Assembly (NCBI GenBank): GCA_964541075.1
Contig: CAZIPZ010000002.1
Span: forward strand, 1-54,290
Reading direction: 5' to 3'
Length of the DNA: 54,290 nucleotides
Source: CAZIPZ01 sp964541075
Lineage (GTDB): Bacteria > Acidobacteriota > Terriglobia > 20CM-2-55-15
Shown: piece by piece, positions 42,930 to 52,036 of the stretch
Position numbering within the stretch: the first letter of the stretch is position 1
Layout of the letters: every line of letters starts with the position of its first letter
Notes under the pieces: model-generated
What the model was told of the DNA's origin: nothing
What the model saw: only the letters and a program-made list of their open reading frames with translations
The model's database searches: none
Program-made: the position numbers and the translations under genes

Positions 42930-43631
42930 TCAATCTTCTCTGGTTCCCGCAAACCGGTAGCCGACGCCGTGAACCGTTTGCACGTATGCAGGCTGCTGTG
43001 CATCGTATTCGATCTTTTCGCGAACTCTTCGAACATACACATCCACACTGCGCGGTGTGACCGTGCGATCGTTTCCCCAAACGCGATCGAGAAGTTGATC
43101 ACGTGAGAAGACTATCCCAGGATGCGAAGCGAGATAGTGAAGGAGGCGAAACTCCAAGGCGCTCAAATCCACATCGCGGCCGGCAACCGAAACTGTGTGT
43201 GCGGCAGAGTCAATGACAAGGTCCGCACGCTTCAGCGTGGAACGAATCGGTTCGACGGATTGCTGCCGGCGGAGCAGAGCACGTATCCGTGCGATGACTT
43301 CGCGCATGCTGAAAGGTTTGGTCACGTAGTCATCAGCGCCAAGTTCCAACCCGACGACTCGGTCGGCTTCATCGCCCCGCGCTGTAAGAATCATCAAGGG
43401 AATACTACTGAATTTTTCGGTTCGACGAAGCTGGCGGCAAACCTCCAGTCCGTCCATTCCCGGCAACATGAGATCGAGCACCACGAGATCGGGTTGGTCA
43501 CGCCGAATCTCAGCCAAAGCCAGGCTTCCGTCGGTTGTGAAGCTTACTTTAAAGCCTTCTTTTTCGAGGTTGTACTTGAGCAACTTGACGAGGTCACGTT
43601 CATCTTCGACGATCAAGATCTTCTTGGACAT
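42930..43631 (-). CDS. phoB: PhoB-type response regulator (first copy)
   Basis: A 233-residue OmpR/PhoB-family regulator. The receiver domain has the acidic pocket Glu9/Asp10, phosphoacceptor Asp53 (VVLDLMLPG), Thr in LTARG and Lys in YVTKPFS. The C-terminal winged helix has LSALEFRLLHYLASHPGIVF (trimmed), DQLLDRVWG and YVRRVREKIE. It should bind the repeats in the region between it and pstS and activate the phosphate genes when phosphorylated. No kinase is beside it on the same strand; the nearest is phoR at 48639. It is divergent from pstS. Confidence 0.92.
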   Translation of the reverse strand: MSKKILIVEDERDLVKLLKYNLEKEGFKVSFTTDGSLALAEIRRDQPDLVVLDLMLPGMDGLEVCRQLRRTEKFSSIPLMILTARGDEADRVVGLELGADDYVTKPFSMREVIARIRALLRRQQSVEPIRSTLKRADLVIDSAAHTVSVAGRDVDLSALEFRLLHYLASHPGIVFSRDQLLDRVWGNDRTVTPRSVDVYVRRVREKIEYDAQQPAYVQTVHGVGYRFAGTRED

Positions 43632-43639
43632 GGGTAATC

Positions 43640-43755
43640 AATGCCATACCTCCGTGAAACAGCGGGGTCACATATCCGTGAAATCTTGCTACTCGTAAAC
43701 GTTTCAAAGTGTTCACGGGCAGTTCACCAATCCGTAACAATGAGTGAGCTATTCT
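43640..43755. promoter_or_regulatory. phoB/pstS divergent region with Pho-box-like repeats
   Basis: On the plus strand CGTTTC (43700), GTTCAC (43711), GTTCAC (43722) and CGTAAC (43733) are spaced exactly 11 bp. They end seven to eleven bases before TATTCT (43750-43755), whose predicted start is GTG 43762. On the minus strand TTTCACGG occurs twice, with GTGAC between them in 11-bp phase. The 11-bp period, the position in place of a -35 and the genes controlled match PhoB boxes. Confidence 0.6.
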
Positions 43756-43761
43756 GAACTC

Positions 43762-44622
43762 GTGAGAAAAAAACAATTCATTGCACTAACGTTCATTGTG
43801 GGCGTCTTGCTCCTCTACGGATGCGCCGCCCCGCCAGAACGCTCCACGGTGACCATAAAAGGTTCAGACACGATGGTTCTCTTGGGGCAGCGATGGGCCG
43901 AGATCTACATGAAAGAGCATCCGGAAACCGCTGTGCAGGTGACTGGGGGCGGTAGCGGAACCGGGATAGCGGCATTGATCAATGGCACCACGGACATATG
44001 CCAGGCTTCTCGTCCGATGACTCAGGAGGAGAAAGACTCAGCTAAGAAGCAGAGAAACGCGGACGTGGTGGAAACGCCCGTCGCTCTAGATGCACTTTCT
44101 GTTTACTTAAACGGCCAGAATGGAATTGACCACCTCTCTATTGAGCAGGTCGGCAAGATCTTCCGGGCCGAGATCACCAACTGGAGGGACGTCGGCGGTG
44201 CTGACGCCCCCATTGTGCTCTATGGACGCGAGAACAGTTCAGGCACCTACGTCTACTTTAAGGAGAACGTACTCGCCAATGGAGACTTCGCGGCGACATA
44301 TCAGGCTTTGCCCGGAACAGCCGCGGTTATCAATGCAGTTGTGAAAGATCCTGCTGGCATCGGTTATGGCGGCGTTGGATACGCAAAGGAAGTCAAGACC
44401 ATCGCCATTTCGAAGGATGCAGCTTCGACTCCCATCGTTCCTTCCATGGATAATGTGTTGAATAAGACCTATCCGCTGAGTCGGGAACTTTTCTGGTACA
44501 CAGCCGGAACACCCTCCGGAACCACTAAGGAAATTGTCGATTGGGTGCTGGGCGCCGAAGGCCAGAAGATCGTTCTGGAGGTTGGTTACTATCCGCTTCG
44601 TCCATCAAGCCAAAGCCAATGA
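43762..44622 (+). CDS. pstS: Phosphate ABC transporter substrate-binding lipoprotein
   Basis: A 286-residue phosphate-binding protein. GTG 43762 starts MRKKQFIALTFIVGVLLLYGC, a lipoprotein signal with Cys near residue 21; an in-frame GTG at 43744 would put the -10 inside the gene. TIKGSDTMVLLGQRWAE, VTGGGSGTGIAALINGT and ICQASRPM hold the phosphate ligands, and YGRENSSGTYVYFKE the second lobe. It captures phosphate in the periplasm for PstCAB. It overlaps pstC by ATGA. Confidence 0.95.
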   Translation: MRKKQFIALTFIVGVLLLYGCAAPPERSTVTIKGSDTMVLLGQRWAEIYMKEHPETAVQVTGGGSGTGIAALINGTTDICQASRPMTQEEKDSAKKQRNADVVETPVALDALSVYLNGQNGIDHLSIEQVGKIFRAEITNWRDVGGADAPIVLYGRENSSGTYVYFKENVLANGDFAATYQALPGTAAVINAVVKDPAGIGYGGVGYAKEVKTIAISKDAASTPIVPSMDNVLNKTYPLSRELFWYTAGTPSGTTKEIVDWVLGAEGQKIVLEVGYYPLRPSSQSQ

Positions 44623-45638
44623 AAGAAAGAGCGCCTCTGACGGACGAACTGGGGCCGCACGGCCCCAGTTCGCATCCGAGCGCCGGAGCTCCGCGAATCG
44701 CGCCCGCACTCCTGCCCGCAGAGGTTCGCAACCTTAGAAGGCGTCGTCTCGCCGATACGATCGCGGAGAAGCTCATGTTGGGTTTCGCCCTGCTCGCAAT
44801 TTCCATCATCTTTCTGATCTTTATCTACGTGGGCCGGGAAGCATTGCCTGTCGCTTTGGGATCGATGGAAAGCGTCAGCCTTGCTTCGACATTGGCGCCT
44901 CCATTTGTGTGGCAGCCCGTTTCCATCAACCCTCGATACAACGTGGTTCCGCTGGTCATCGGCACGTTGAAGGTCACGCTGATTGCGATGCTTCTGGCGA
45001 CGCCACTCGCGCTTGGTGCTGCAGTTTACACGGCCGAATTTGCTCCTCCGCGCCTTCGCGAATGGATTAAGCCTGCTATTGAACTGCTGGCCGGCATTCC
45101 GTCTGTTGTCCTTGGTTTCTTTGCTCTCATCGTTCTGGCGTCTTGGACGCAGGCTTTTTTTAACTTTCAATTCCGTCTTAACGCTCTGACAGCCGCCATT
45201 GGTCTTGCCTTCGCGGTGATTCCCATCGTCTATACCGTCGCTGAGGACGCGCTTACGGCGGTGCCGCGGCTGTACCGGGAAGCTTCCCTTGCCCTGGGCG
45301 CTTCAAAGTCCCAAACCGCCGCCCGCGTGGTTCTTCCCGCTGCAATGCCCGGAATCGGAGCAGCCGTGATTCTCGGTCTGGGGCGGACCGTTGGCGAAAC
45401 CATGATCGTCCTGATGGTGTCTGGAAACGCCGCCATGCTCACTCTCGATCCGGCCGCCCCGGTGCGAACAATGTCGGCCACAATAGCCGCCGAGTTGGGC
45501 GAAGTAGTATTTGGCAGCGCTCATTTTCGTATTCTTTTCTTCATTGGAGTTCTTCTGTTCTTGATCACGGCGGTTCTCAACTGGGTTGGAGACCGTTTCA
45601 ATCGCAAACTGCGTGAAAGACTGTTCGGGTCTGCATGA
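44619..45638 (+). CDS. pstC: Phosphate ABC transporter permease
   Basis: A 339-residue inner-membrane permease. ATG 44619 overlaps the pstS stop, and the frame upstream of it lies within pstS. The first 45 residues are an unusual Pro/Arg-rich cytoplasmic extension, then about six membrane helices. The coupling segment YREASLALGASKSQTAARVVLP is the EAA motif and GRTVGETMIVLMVSGN is diagnostic for PstC. It forms the channel with PstA. It overlaps pstA by ATGA. Confidence 0.93.
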   Translation: MKERAPLTDELGPHGPSSHPSAGAPRIAPALLPAEVRNLRRRRLADTIAEKLMLGFALLAISIIFLIFIYVGREALPVALGSMESVSLASTLAPPFVWQPVSINPRYNVVPLVIGTLKVTLIAMLLATPLALGAAVYTAEFAPPRLREWIKPAIELLAGIPSVVLGFFALIVLASWTQAFFNFQFRLNALTAAIGLAFAVIPIVYTVAEDALTAVPRLYREASLALGASKSQTAARVVLPAAMPGIGAAVILGLGRTVGETMIVLMVSGNAAMLTLDPAAPVRTMSATIAAELGEVVFGSAHFRILFFIGVLLFLITAVLNWVGDRFNRKLRERLFGSA

Positions 45639-46528
45639 AGAATTTTAGTGATCGCATCTTTGTGATGCTTACGCTGAGCGCAACGGTGATTATTCTGGCC
45701 ATGCTTGCCCTGATTGTTGGGAACATCGCGGATAAAGGCCGAGCGAACCTGTCGTGGACTTTTCTCACCAGTGCTCCCGAGAACGGCCTAATGGGCGGCG
45801 GGATTTTTCCTGCCATATATGGAACGGTTTTACTGGTCCTTTTGATGTCGATCGCAGCCGTGCCGTTTGGAGTTCTCGTTGCGATCTATTTCGCCGAATA
45901 CGCCCGTGCCGAGTCGCGGCTATATCGCTGGACAAGAATGGCTGTGAACAACCTAGCGGGCGTTCCGTCAATTGTGTTCGGCCTGTTTGGCCTTGGTTTC
46001 TTTGTTCAATCTCTCGGTAAGGCGATCGACCAGGGTCTGTATTCGGGCCGCGCGCTATACTCCCAACCGTCTCTGATTTGGGCGGCGATGACCATGGCAG
46101 TACTGACGCTTCCGGTCGTGATCATCACTGTCGAGGAGACGATCCGCACAGTGCCGAAGGAATACCGCGAAGCGAGCCTTGCATTGGGCGCCACGCGCTT
46201 GCAGACCATTTTTAAAGTGGTCTTACCTCAGGCTTGGGCCGGAGTCATGACTGGAGCCATTCTCGCCGTGAGCCGTGGAGCGGGAGAGGTTGCGCCTGTG
46301 CTTTTTACCGGTGCAGCCTATTTTCTGCCTCGTCTCCCTGGGCACCCGACAGATCAATTCATGCACCTCGGTTATCATATCTATGTGTTGTCGACGCAAT
46401 CCCCCGATATCGAAGCCACTAAACCCGTCCTGTATTCAACCGTATTCGTGCTTCTTGTTCTGACTTTCATGCTGAACATCACGGCAATTCTCATAAGAAA
46501 TCGGATGCGGCGATGGGCGATGCAGTAA
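45635..46528 (+). CDS. pstA: Phosphate ABC transporter permease
   Basis: A 297-residue inner-membrane permease with about six membrane helices. YREASLALGATRLQTIFKVVLP is the EAA coupling motif. NLAGVPSIVFGLFGLGFFV and GAGEVAPVLFTGAAYF are PstA-specific. The stop is at 46526-46528, two bases before the scaffold gap, so the sequence is complete. pstB follows on the other side of the gap. Confidence 0.93.
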   Translation: MKNFSDRIFVMLTLSATVIILAMLALIVGNIADKGRANLSWTFLTSAPENGLMGGGIFPAIYGTVLLVLLMSIAAVPFGVLVAIYFAEYARAESRLYRWTRMAVNNLAGVPSIVFGLFGLGFFVQSLGKAIDQGLYSGRALYSQPSLIWAAMTMAVLTLPVVIITVEETIRTVPKEYREASLALGATRLQTIFKVVLPQAWAGVMTGAILAVSRGAGEVAPVLFTGAAYFLPRLPGHPTDQFMHLGYHIYVLSTQSPDIEATKPVLYSTVFVLLVLTFMLNITAILIRNRMRRWAMQ

Positions 46529-46529
46529 A

Positions 46530-46539
46530 NNNNNNNNNN
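46530..46539. other. Scaffold gap of 10 Ns
   Basis: Undetermined bases between pstA and pstB that remove the start codon, ribosome site and first residues of pstB. Gene order and frame on the right agree with a short true gap. Confidence 0.95.
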
Positions 46540-47285
46540 TTAACGTCGACAAAGCGAACTTCTTCTATGGCAACCACCAGGCTTTGTACGACATTTCGGT
46601 TAAGATCCGGCCACAGTACGTAACTGCACTGATTGGACCTTCCGGATGCGGGAAATCCACATTTCTTCGATCATTAAACCGGATGAACGATTTGATTCCA
46701 GGCGCGCGGTTAAATGGAAGAATCGAGTTGGATGGCCAGAACGTTTATTCTGCCGCGATGGATGTTATTCAGCTGCGCCGCCGCGTGGGGATGATCTTCC
46801 AGAAATCCAATCCCTTTCCCATGTCGGTATATGACAACGTGGCATACGGCGTTCGCGTGAACGGCCTGACTAACAAGCGTCTCGAACTGGATGAAATCGT
46901 CGAAAAGACGTTGCGAGCGTCTGCGCTCTGGGACGAGGTCAAAGATCGTCTGCGCCGTTCCGCCATGTCTCTGTCCGGGGGGCAACAACAACGCCTTTGT
47001 ATTGCGCGCGCGCTTGCCGTCGAGCCCGAGGTCTTGCTGATGGACGAGCCTGCGTCGGCCCTGGACCCGATTTCTACTGCGAAGATCGAAGAGTTGATTT
47101 ACGACCTGAAGCGAACATATACAATCATCATCGTGACCCATAATATGCAGCAGGCCGCCCGGGTTTCTGATGAAACCGGCTTCTTCCTTTCCGGCCGTCT
47201 GGTTGAATTCAACGAAACAAAAAGATTGTTTACGGCTCCTACAAACCGTGAGACCGAGGATTACATCACCGGGAGGTTTGGATAA
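46540..47285 (+). CDS. pstB: Phosphate ABC transporter ATPase, 5' end in gap
   Basis: Only the first few residues are lost: the frame is open from the gap edge with NVDKANFFYGNHQALYDIS, which is the normal PstB N-terminal strand. Walker A is GPSGCGKST, the Q-loop MIFQKSNPFPMSVYDNVAYG, the signature LSGGQQQR and Walker B LLMDEPASALD, with the H-loop THNMQQAAR. It hydrolyses ATP to drive PstCA. It ends 5 bp before phoU. An internal TTG at 46584 could be mistaken for the start if the gap is ignored. Confidence 0.93.
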
Positions 47286-47290
47286 GCGGT

Positions 47291-47977
47291 ATGCCCGATC
47301 GAGAGCATACGAGTAAGCACTACGAACAACAACTGCGTGAACTCAAAGACAAGCTGTTGGTGATGAGCCACCAGGCTGAACAGATGATCTCCGACTCGAT
47401 TCGGGCGCTGGTCGATCGCAAGCCATCGCTTGCGGAAAACGTAATCAAGCGCGATGACGGCCTGGACGCGCTTGAGGTCGAGATCGACAATCTTTGCTAT
47501 CAAATACTGGCGCTTGAGCAACCCGTGGCTCGCGATCTCAGGTTCATCGCGACTGCTCTCAAAATCGTAAAAGATATCGAGCGTATCGGAGATATTGCCG
47601 TAAACATTGCTGAGCGCGCCGTGGAGCTGATCCAGGAACCTGAATTGAAGCGCCTCATCGACCTGCCGATTATGGCGGAGGGAACCCAGCGAATCTTCAA
47701 AGAAAGTCTGGACGCCTTCGTCAACTCGGATGTGGAGCTTGCTGAAAAGGTCATCCGCGACGACCACACACTGGACGGACTCTATGAACAGATTTTTCGG
47801 GAGCTCTTGACCTACATGTTGGAAGACACACGTTTCATCGCGCGCGCGATAAAACTGATCTTCATTGCTAAACATCTCGAACGAGTGGGGGACCACTCCG
47901 CCAACATCGCAGAGATGGTGGTTTTTCTCGTAAGAGGACAGGATATCCGGCATGGAACGCGTCTTGATCGTGGATGA
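47291..47977 (+). CDS. phoU: Phosphate signalling regulator PhoU
   Basis: A 228-residue protein made of two three-helix repeats. Metal-binding segments D/E-x2-D-RIGD (KDIERIGDIAVN) and HLERVGDHSANIAE are both present. PhoU links the PstSCAB state to the PhoR kinase and dampens uptake when phosphate is plentiful. Its last 26 bp overlap the start of the second phoB-type gene, which suggests tight coupled expression. Confidence 0.95.
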   Translation: MPDREHTSKHYEQQLRELKDKLLVMSHQAEQMISDSIRALVDRKPSLAENVIKRDDGLDALEVEIDNLCYQILALEQPVARDLRFIATALKIVKDIERIGDIAVNIAERAVELIQEPELKRLIDLPIMAEGTQRIFKESLDAFVNSDVELAEKVIRDDHTLDGLYEQIFRELLTYMLEDTRFIARAIKLIFIAKHLERVGDHSANIAEMVVFLVRGQDIRHGTRLDRG

Positions 47978-48638
47978 TGATCCGGATATTCAACGTTTGG
48001 TGGCTTACAACCTCAAACAGGCCGGTTTCGAAATCGTCACGGCTTCAACCGGAAGCAAAGCTCTGGAAACCGTTCAGAAGCACCCGCCCGATTTGATCCT
48101 GCTCGACCTCATGTTGCCGGATGTGGACGGCATGGAGGTGTGCCGCATGCTGCGGCAGCGCGAAATCTCCAAAAATATCCCCATCATCATGCTGACTGCA
48201 CGCAGCGAAGAGATTGATCGAGTGGTCGGCTTCGAGTTGGGCGCCGACGATTACGTCATGAAACCGTTCAGCGCACGCGAGTTGGTCCTGCGCGTAAAAT
48301 CCATTTTTCGCAGGACGAAGGAGGAACGCAGTGATGTTCTCAGGATCGCCGGAATTCAACTCTACCCCGACCGAAGGCAATGTTTTGTCGGGAAAAATCA
48401 GGTTGTCTTGACGGCGAAAGAGTTCGATCTGCTGAACGAATTGATGCGGGCCCGGGGAAACGTGCTTACACGAGACATGCTTATGGATCGTGTGTGGGGA
48501 TATCATGGCGAGGCTACTTCGCGGACTCTGGACACTCACGTACGAAGACTACGTGAGAAACTGGGAGCAGACGGAATCTATGTCGAGACGGTGCGTGGAG
48601 TGGGCTACCGAATGGGTAGCCCTGCGGAAGATAGCTAA
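47952..48638 (+). CDS. phoB: PhoB-type response regulator (second copy)
   Basis: A 228-residue OmpR/PhoB-family regulator similar to the one at 42930. The receiver has Asp8/Asp9 and phosphoacceptor Asp52 (LLDLMLPD), Thr in LTARS and Lys in YVMKPFS. The winged helix has LTAKEFDLLNELMRARG, DMLMDRVWGYHGEA and THVRRLREKLG. It immediately precedes phoR without any gap, so it is the cognate regulator of that kinase. Two PhoB-like proteins in one locus suggest divided or sequential control. Confidence 0.93.
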   Translation: MERVLIVDDDPDIQRLVAYNLKQAGFEIVTASTGSKALETVQKHPPDLILLDLMLPDVDGMEVCRMLRQREISKNIPIIMLTARSEEIDRVVGFELGADDYVMKPFSARELVLRVKSIFRRTKEERSDVLRIAGIQLYPDRRQCFVGKNQVVLTAKEFDLLNELMRARGNVLTRDMLMDRVWGYHGEATSRTLDTHVRRLREKLGADGIYVETVRGVGYRMGSPAEDS

Positions 48639-50006
48639 ATGACCATATCGCTCCATACGCGTTTTGTGTTTTGGGGCGTCCTCGTTCTCGTTTTGACCTC
48701 GGGCGTTGCGAGTTACCTGGCTCCATCATTCCGATCGCACCTCTTTGCTTTCGCTTCCATGTCTTCAGTTTTGATCTTTGTCTTCGGGCGCATCATTCGG
48801 CGCTTCGTTTCACGCCCAATTCACGAGCTTGCTTCAACAGCGAAGACATTATCGCTGGGGGCGATTGAGCATCGATTTTCAGTGCAAGGAGACGAGGAAA
48901 TTGCTTTTCTCGGAGCTTCGCTGAACACGATGATCAGAAGTTTCAATACGAAGGTTAAGGAGCTCGCGGAAGGTAAGCAGAGTCTCGAACTCATTCTTGC
49001 GGCGATGGGACAGGGGGTGATGGTCCTGGATCGCAACGGACGCATCTCGCTTACCAACTTGGCCATCCGCAACGCTCTAGGGGTGTCGCGCGATGTTTCA
49101 GGCATGACTGTGCTGGAAATTTTTCGCCGTCCTGATCTGGAACAAGCTGTTCGTGACGTCCTGTCCGGAGGCGACCCAAAGGTCCTGGAGATCACGAGTG
49201 GTAATGGACGCATATTCGAGGCGAGTGTAGGCCCCGTTGCAAACGCAGCCGGTAGCGTGGATTCCGTGGTGATCGTTTTTCACGATCTCTCTGATATTCG
49301 GCGGACCGAACGGATGCGACGCGACTTCGTCACCAATGTTTCTCATGAATTTAAGACTCCGTTGACGTCAATTCGAGGTTACACGGAAACCCTACTGTCG
49401 GGCGCCCTGCAGGATCAGGAAATCGCAAAAGAGTTTCTTCGGATCATCGAGCGTAACGCGGGGCATCTTGAGCGGCTGGTTACGGACCTGCTGACACTCG
49501 CGCGGATCGAGTCGGAACCTCCGGTGATCAAGGAGCAGGTCGATGTGAAATCGATAGTTGACGAGCTCATTGCCCAGAAACGAGCGATTTTAGAGAGCCG
49601 TGAAATCCGGGTTTGCATCGATGTTCCTGCAGTTCCGATTCAGGCCGACCGGTCGCGTCTCTCAACGGCGCTTTCAAATCTCATTGATAACGCAATTTAT
49701 TACAACCGAACGGGCGGTGAGGTGCGGATCTCTGCGCAGGTGCAGAACGGCGCGTATGAATTGTCCATCGCCGATACTGGGGAAGGCATTCCGTCAGAAG
49801 AGTTACCGCGCATTTTTGAACGCTTTTATCGAGTCGACAAGGCCCGCTCCCGAGATTCGGGAGGCACGGGGCTAGGTCTAGCCATTGTGAAACACGCCAT
49901 AGAAACTCAGGGTGGCGCTATTACAGTAGCTAGCCGCCCGGGAGTAGGTTCGACCTTCACGTTTCGCTTGTTGGCAGCTTCTCCGGTTCAGCTGCCTGTA
50001 GTCTGA
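48639..50006 (+). CDS. phoR: Phosphate sensor histidine kinase PhoR-like
   Basis: A 455-residue membrane kinase. Two hydrophobic segments (about residues 7-28 and 33-52) enclose almost no periplasmic loop. HAMP (about 52-105), PAS (about 115-225, AAMGQGVMVLDRNGRI), HisKA with His236 in NVSHEFKTPLTSIRG and HATPase with NLIDNAIYYN (N box), DTGEGIP (G1) and GGTGLGLAIVKHA (G2) follow. The lack of a periplasmic sensor domain fits signalling from PstSCAB and PhoU. Start ATG directly abuts the stop of the preceding regulator. Confidence 0.93.
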   Translation: MTISLHTRFVFWGVLVLVLTSGVASYLAPSFRSHLFAFASMSSVLIFVFGRIIRRFVSRPIHELASTAKTLSLGAIEHRFSVQGDEEIAFLGASLNTMIRSFNTKVKELAEGKQSLELILAAMGQGVMVLDRNGRISLTNLAIRNALGVSRDVSGMTVLEIFRRPDLEQAVRDVLSGGDPKVLEITSGNGRIFEASVGPVANAAGSVDSVVIVFHDLSDIRRTERMRRDFVTNVSHEFKTPLTSIRGYTETLLSGALQDQEIAKEFLRIIERNAGHLERLVTDLLTLARIESEPPVIKEQVDVKSIVDELIAQKRAILESREIRVCIDVPAVPIQADRSRLSTALSNLIDNAIYYNRTGGEVRISAQVQNGAYELSIADTGEGIPSEELPRIFERFYRVDKARSRDSGGTGLGLAIVKHAIETQGGAITVASRPGVGSTFTFRLLAASPVQLPVV

Positions 50007-50104
50007 GGTCTGTCGGACCGCCACGCGGCAGACAATCGCAGTGCACACACGCGAAATTTTTTGCCGGTGGGATACGATAGAAAGAAGAGCTTTGGAGGCA
50101 GTTC

Positions 50105-50500
50105 ATGGCTGCGATTCCCGACGAATTCTGCGATCTTTTCAAGAAACCTGCTTTCGGCCACCTTGCGACGATCATGAAGGATGGATCTCCTCAAGTGACT
50201 CCGGTGTGGTGCGATTACGACGGAACCCATGTACTTGTGAATAGCGCCAAGGGCCGCGTCAAAGATGCGAACGTTCGTCGCAATCCCAATGTAGCGATTT
50301 CCGTTCAAGATCCAGCGAACCCGTACCGGTACGTTGCGGTTCGAGGAAAAGTCGTCGAAGTGACGGAGAAAGGCGCCGACGACCATATCAATGTGCTTTC
50401 AAAAAGATACTTAGGCAAAGATGTATATCCATTTCGTCAGCCGGGGGAAGTGCGTGTCATCTATAGAATTCAACCAGAACGGGTTTCCACGATAGGTTAG
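50105..50500 (+). CDS. PPOX-class (pyridoxamine 5'-phosphate oxidase fold) protein
   Basis: A 131-residue split-barrel flavin or F420-binding protein. GGAGG at 50094-50098 supports ATG 50105. FGHLATIMKDGSPQVTPVWCDYDG and LVNSAKGRVKDANVRRNPNVAISV match the PPOX group often called probable F420-dependent enzymes. It likely binds a flavin-type cofactor and acts as a small reductase or oxidase. The cofactor cannot be told from sequence alone. It lies 12 bp ahead of ppx. Confidence 0.85.
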   Translation: MAAIPDEFCDLFKKPAFGHLATIMKDGSPQVTPVWCDYDGTHVLVNSAKGRVKDANVRRNPNVAISVQDPANPYRYVAVRGKVVEVTEKGADDHINVLSKRYLGKDVYPFRQPGEVRVIYRIQPERVSTIG

Positions 50501-50512
50501 TTTCGGAGAGTA

Positions 50513-52036
50513 ATGCCCACTTTTGCCGTTATCGATGCAGGAAGCAACGCGCTTCGCTTCCAGGTAGCTTCGGTTGAACGCCCTGGGTCTTATCGCATCC
50601 TTGAACAGGAGCGACGACCCGTTCGTCTGGGGCATAAGGTCTTCGAGACCGGAGCCTTTGACAAACAGAGTCGGGCAGACGCCTTGGAAACGATACAGAA
50701 GTTCAAAGCGCTCGCCGACAGGCATAAGACAACTGCACTTCGTGCAGTTGCGACAAGCGCTACTCGAGAGGCGTCCGACGGCCCAGCCTTTATTCAAGAA
50801 GTGGAGCGAATGGGAGTGCAGCTCGAAATTCTCTCCGAAGAGGAGGAAGCCCGCCTGATCAGTCTGGGAATCCTGACAGGACTCAGTTTCGACCTGCCTC
50901 TCGGCCTGTTTATGGACATTGGCGGCGGCAGCGTCGAAATCGCTGTGGCAAATCGTTCCAGCACGTTCTGCCTTTTCAGCCTGCCCTTGGGCGCCGTGCG
51001 TTTAACGGAACGTTTCATCAAGCACGATCCGCCACGAGATCGTGAGGTCGCGGCCCTCCAGAGCCTCGCTCACCAAAAGCTTGCACCTGTAGCCAGAAGG
51101 ATTTTGCGAGAGAAGTTCACGATGGCCTTCGGCAGCGGCGGAACCATGACCACGCTTGCGGACGTTGATTCACATCTGACGGGCGAGGTGCGGCAAGGCT
51201 CGCTATACGTGCTCAGAAGAGCCCGTCTTCAGAGCCTGTTCGATCTTTTCCGCAGCCAGCATCTGTCGGAGCGATCAGCGGCGATCATAAGCGACCCCAA
51301 GCGTTCAGACATTCTTGTCGCGGGTGCGGCCGTTGTTTTGGGCATGATGAAGGAGTTCGAACTGGATTATGTCTTCGTGTCGCGACGCGGACTGCGCGAC
51401 GGTCTGATGGTCGATGTCATGGCAAAGAACTACCCAGGCTACACAGGGCCTTGGGTGGAAGAAGAAGCGCGGGCGGAATCCATCGAGGAGGTCGGTGAGA
51501 AGTACAACTACGACGCGCCGCACTGCCAGCACGTCAGTCGCATTGCGATGCAATTGTTTGAGGAACTCAGGGATCTCCATCAGCTATCGGATCGCTATTC
51601 CACGATTCTGCATGCGGCCGCCATGTTGCACGATATCGGACTCTTCATTGCATATCCAAAACATCACAAACATTCGTATTACCTGATCAAAAGCTCTGGA
51701 CCCAGTTCGTTCGATTCTGCCGAATTGGATCTGATAGCCAACATCGCTCGTTATCATCGCAGAGCGCATCCCAGCCCCAAGCATTTGAATTTCAGCCAGC
51801 TTTCCTCGGTTCAGCAGGACATTGTCCGGAAGCTGAGCGCCATTCTCAGAGTGGCGGATGCTCTGGACCATGGTCACCAAGGAAAGGTGCAGGAAGTCAA
51901 ATGCGTCAAAACTCACCCGGGTTCGCTTTCCATCAAGGTCAAAGGCCGTTCGAACGTCGTCGATGAAATTGAATACGCAAGAGAGAAGGCGGAATTGCTG
52001 AACGAGGTTTATGGCCTGGAGACGACGATCGAATGA
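50513..52036 (+). CDS. ppx: Ppx/GppA exopolyphosphatase with HD domain
   Basis: A 507-residue protein. FAVIDAGSNALRFQV is the phosphate-1 motif, and MDIGGGSVEIAV (about residue 140) phosphate-2 of the ASKHA fold. The C-terminal third is an HD-type domain with HCQHVSRIA and AAMLHDIGLFI (His-Asp). It releases terminal phosphate from polyphosphate, or from pppGpp in the GppA branch. The position beside ppk1 and phoU favours polyphosphate. ATG 50513 follows GGAGAG closely (2-bp spacing). It overlaps sixA by ATGA. Confidence 0.92.
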   Translation: MPTFAVIDAGSNALRFQVASVERPGSYRILEQERRPVRLGHKVFETGAFDKQSRADALETIQKFKALADRHKTTALRAVATSATREASDGPAFIQEVERMGVQLEILSEEEEARLISLGILTGLSFDLPLGLFMDIGGGSVEIAVANRSSTFCLFSLPLGAVRLTERFIKHDPPRDREVAALQSLAHQKLAPVARRILREKFTMAFGSGGTMTTLADVDSHLTGEVRQGSLYVLRRARLQSLFDLFRSQHLSERSAAIISDPKRSDILVAGAAVVLGMMKEFELDYVFVSRRGLRDGLMVDVMAKNYPGYTGPWVEEEARAESIEEVGEKYNYDAPHCQHVSRIAMQLFEELRDLHQLSDRYSTILHAAAMLHDIGLFIAYPKHHKHSYYLIKSSGPSSFDSAELDLIANIARYHRRAHPSPKHLNFSQLSSVQQDIVRKLSAILRVADALDHGHQGKVQEVKCVKTHPGSLSIKVKGRSNVVDEIEYAREKAELLNEVYGLETTIE

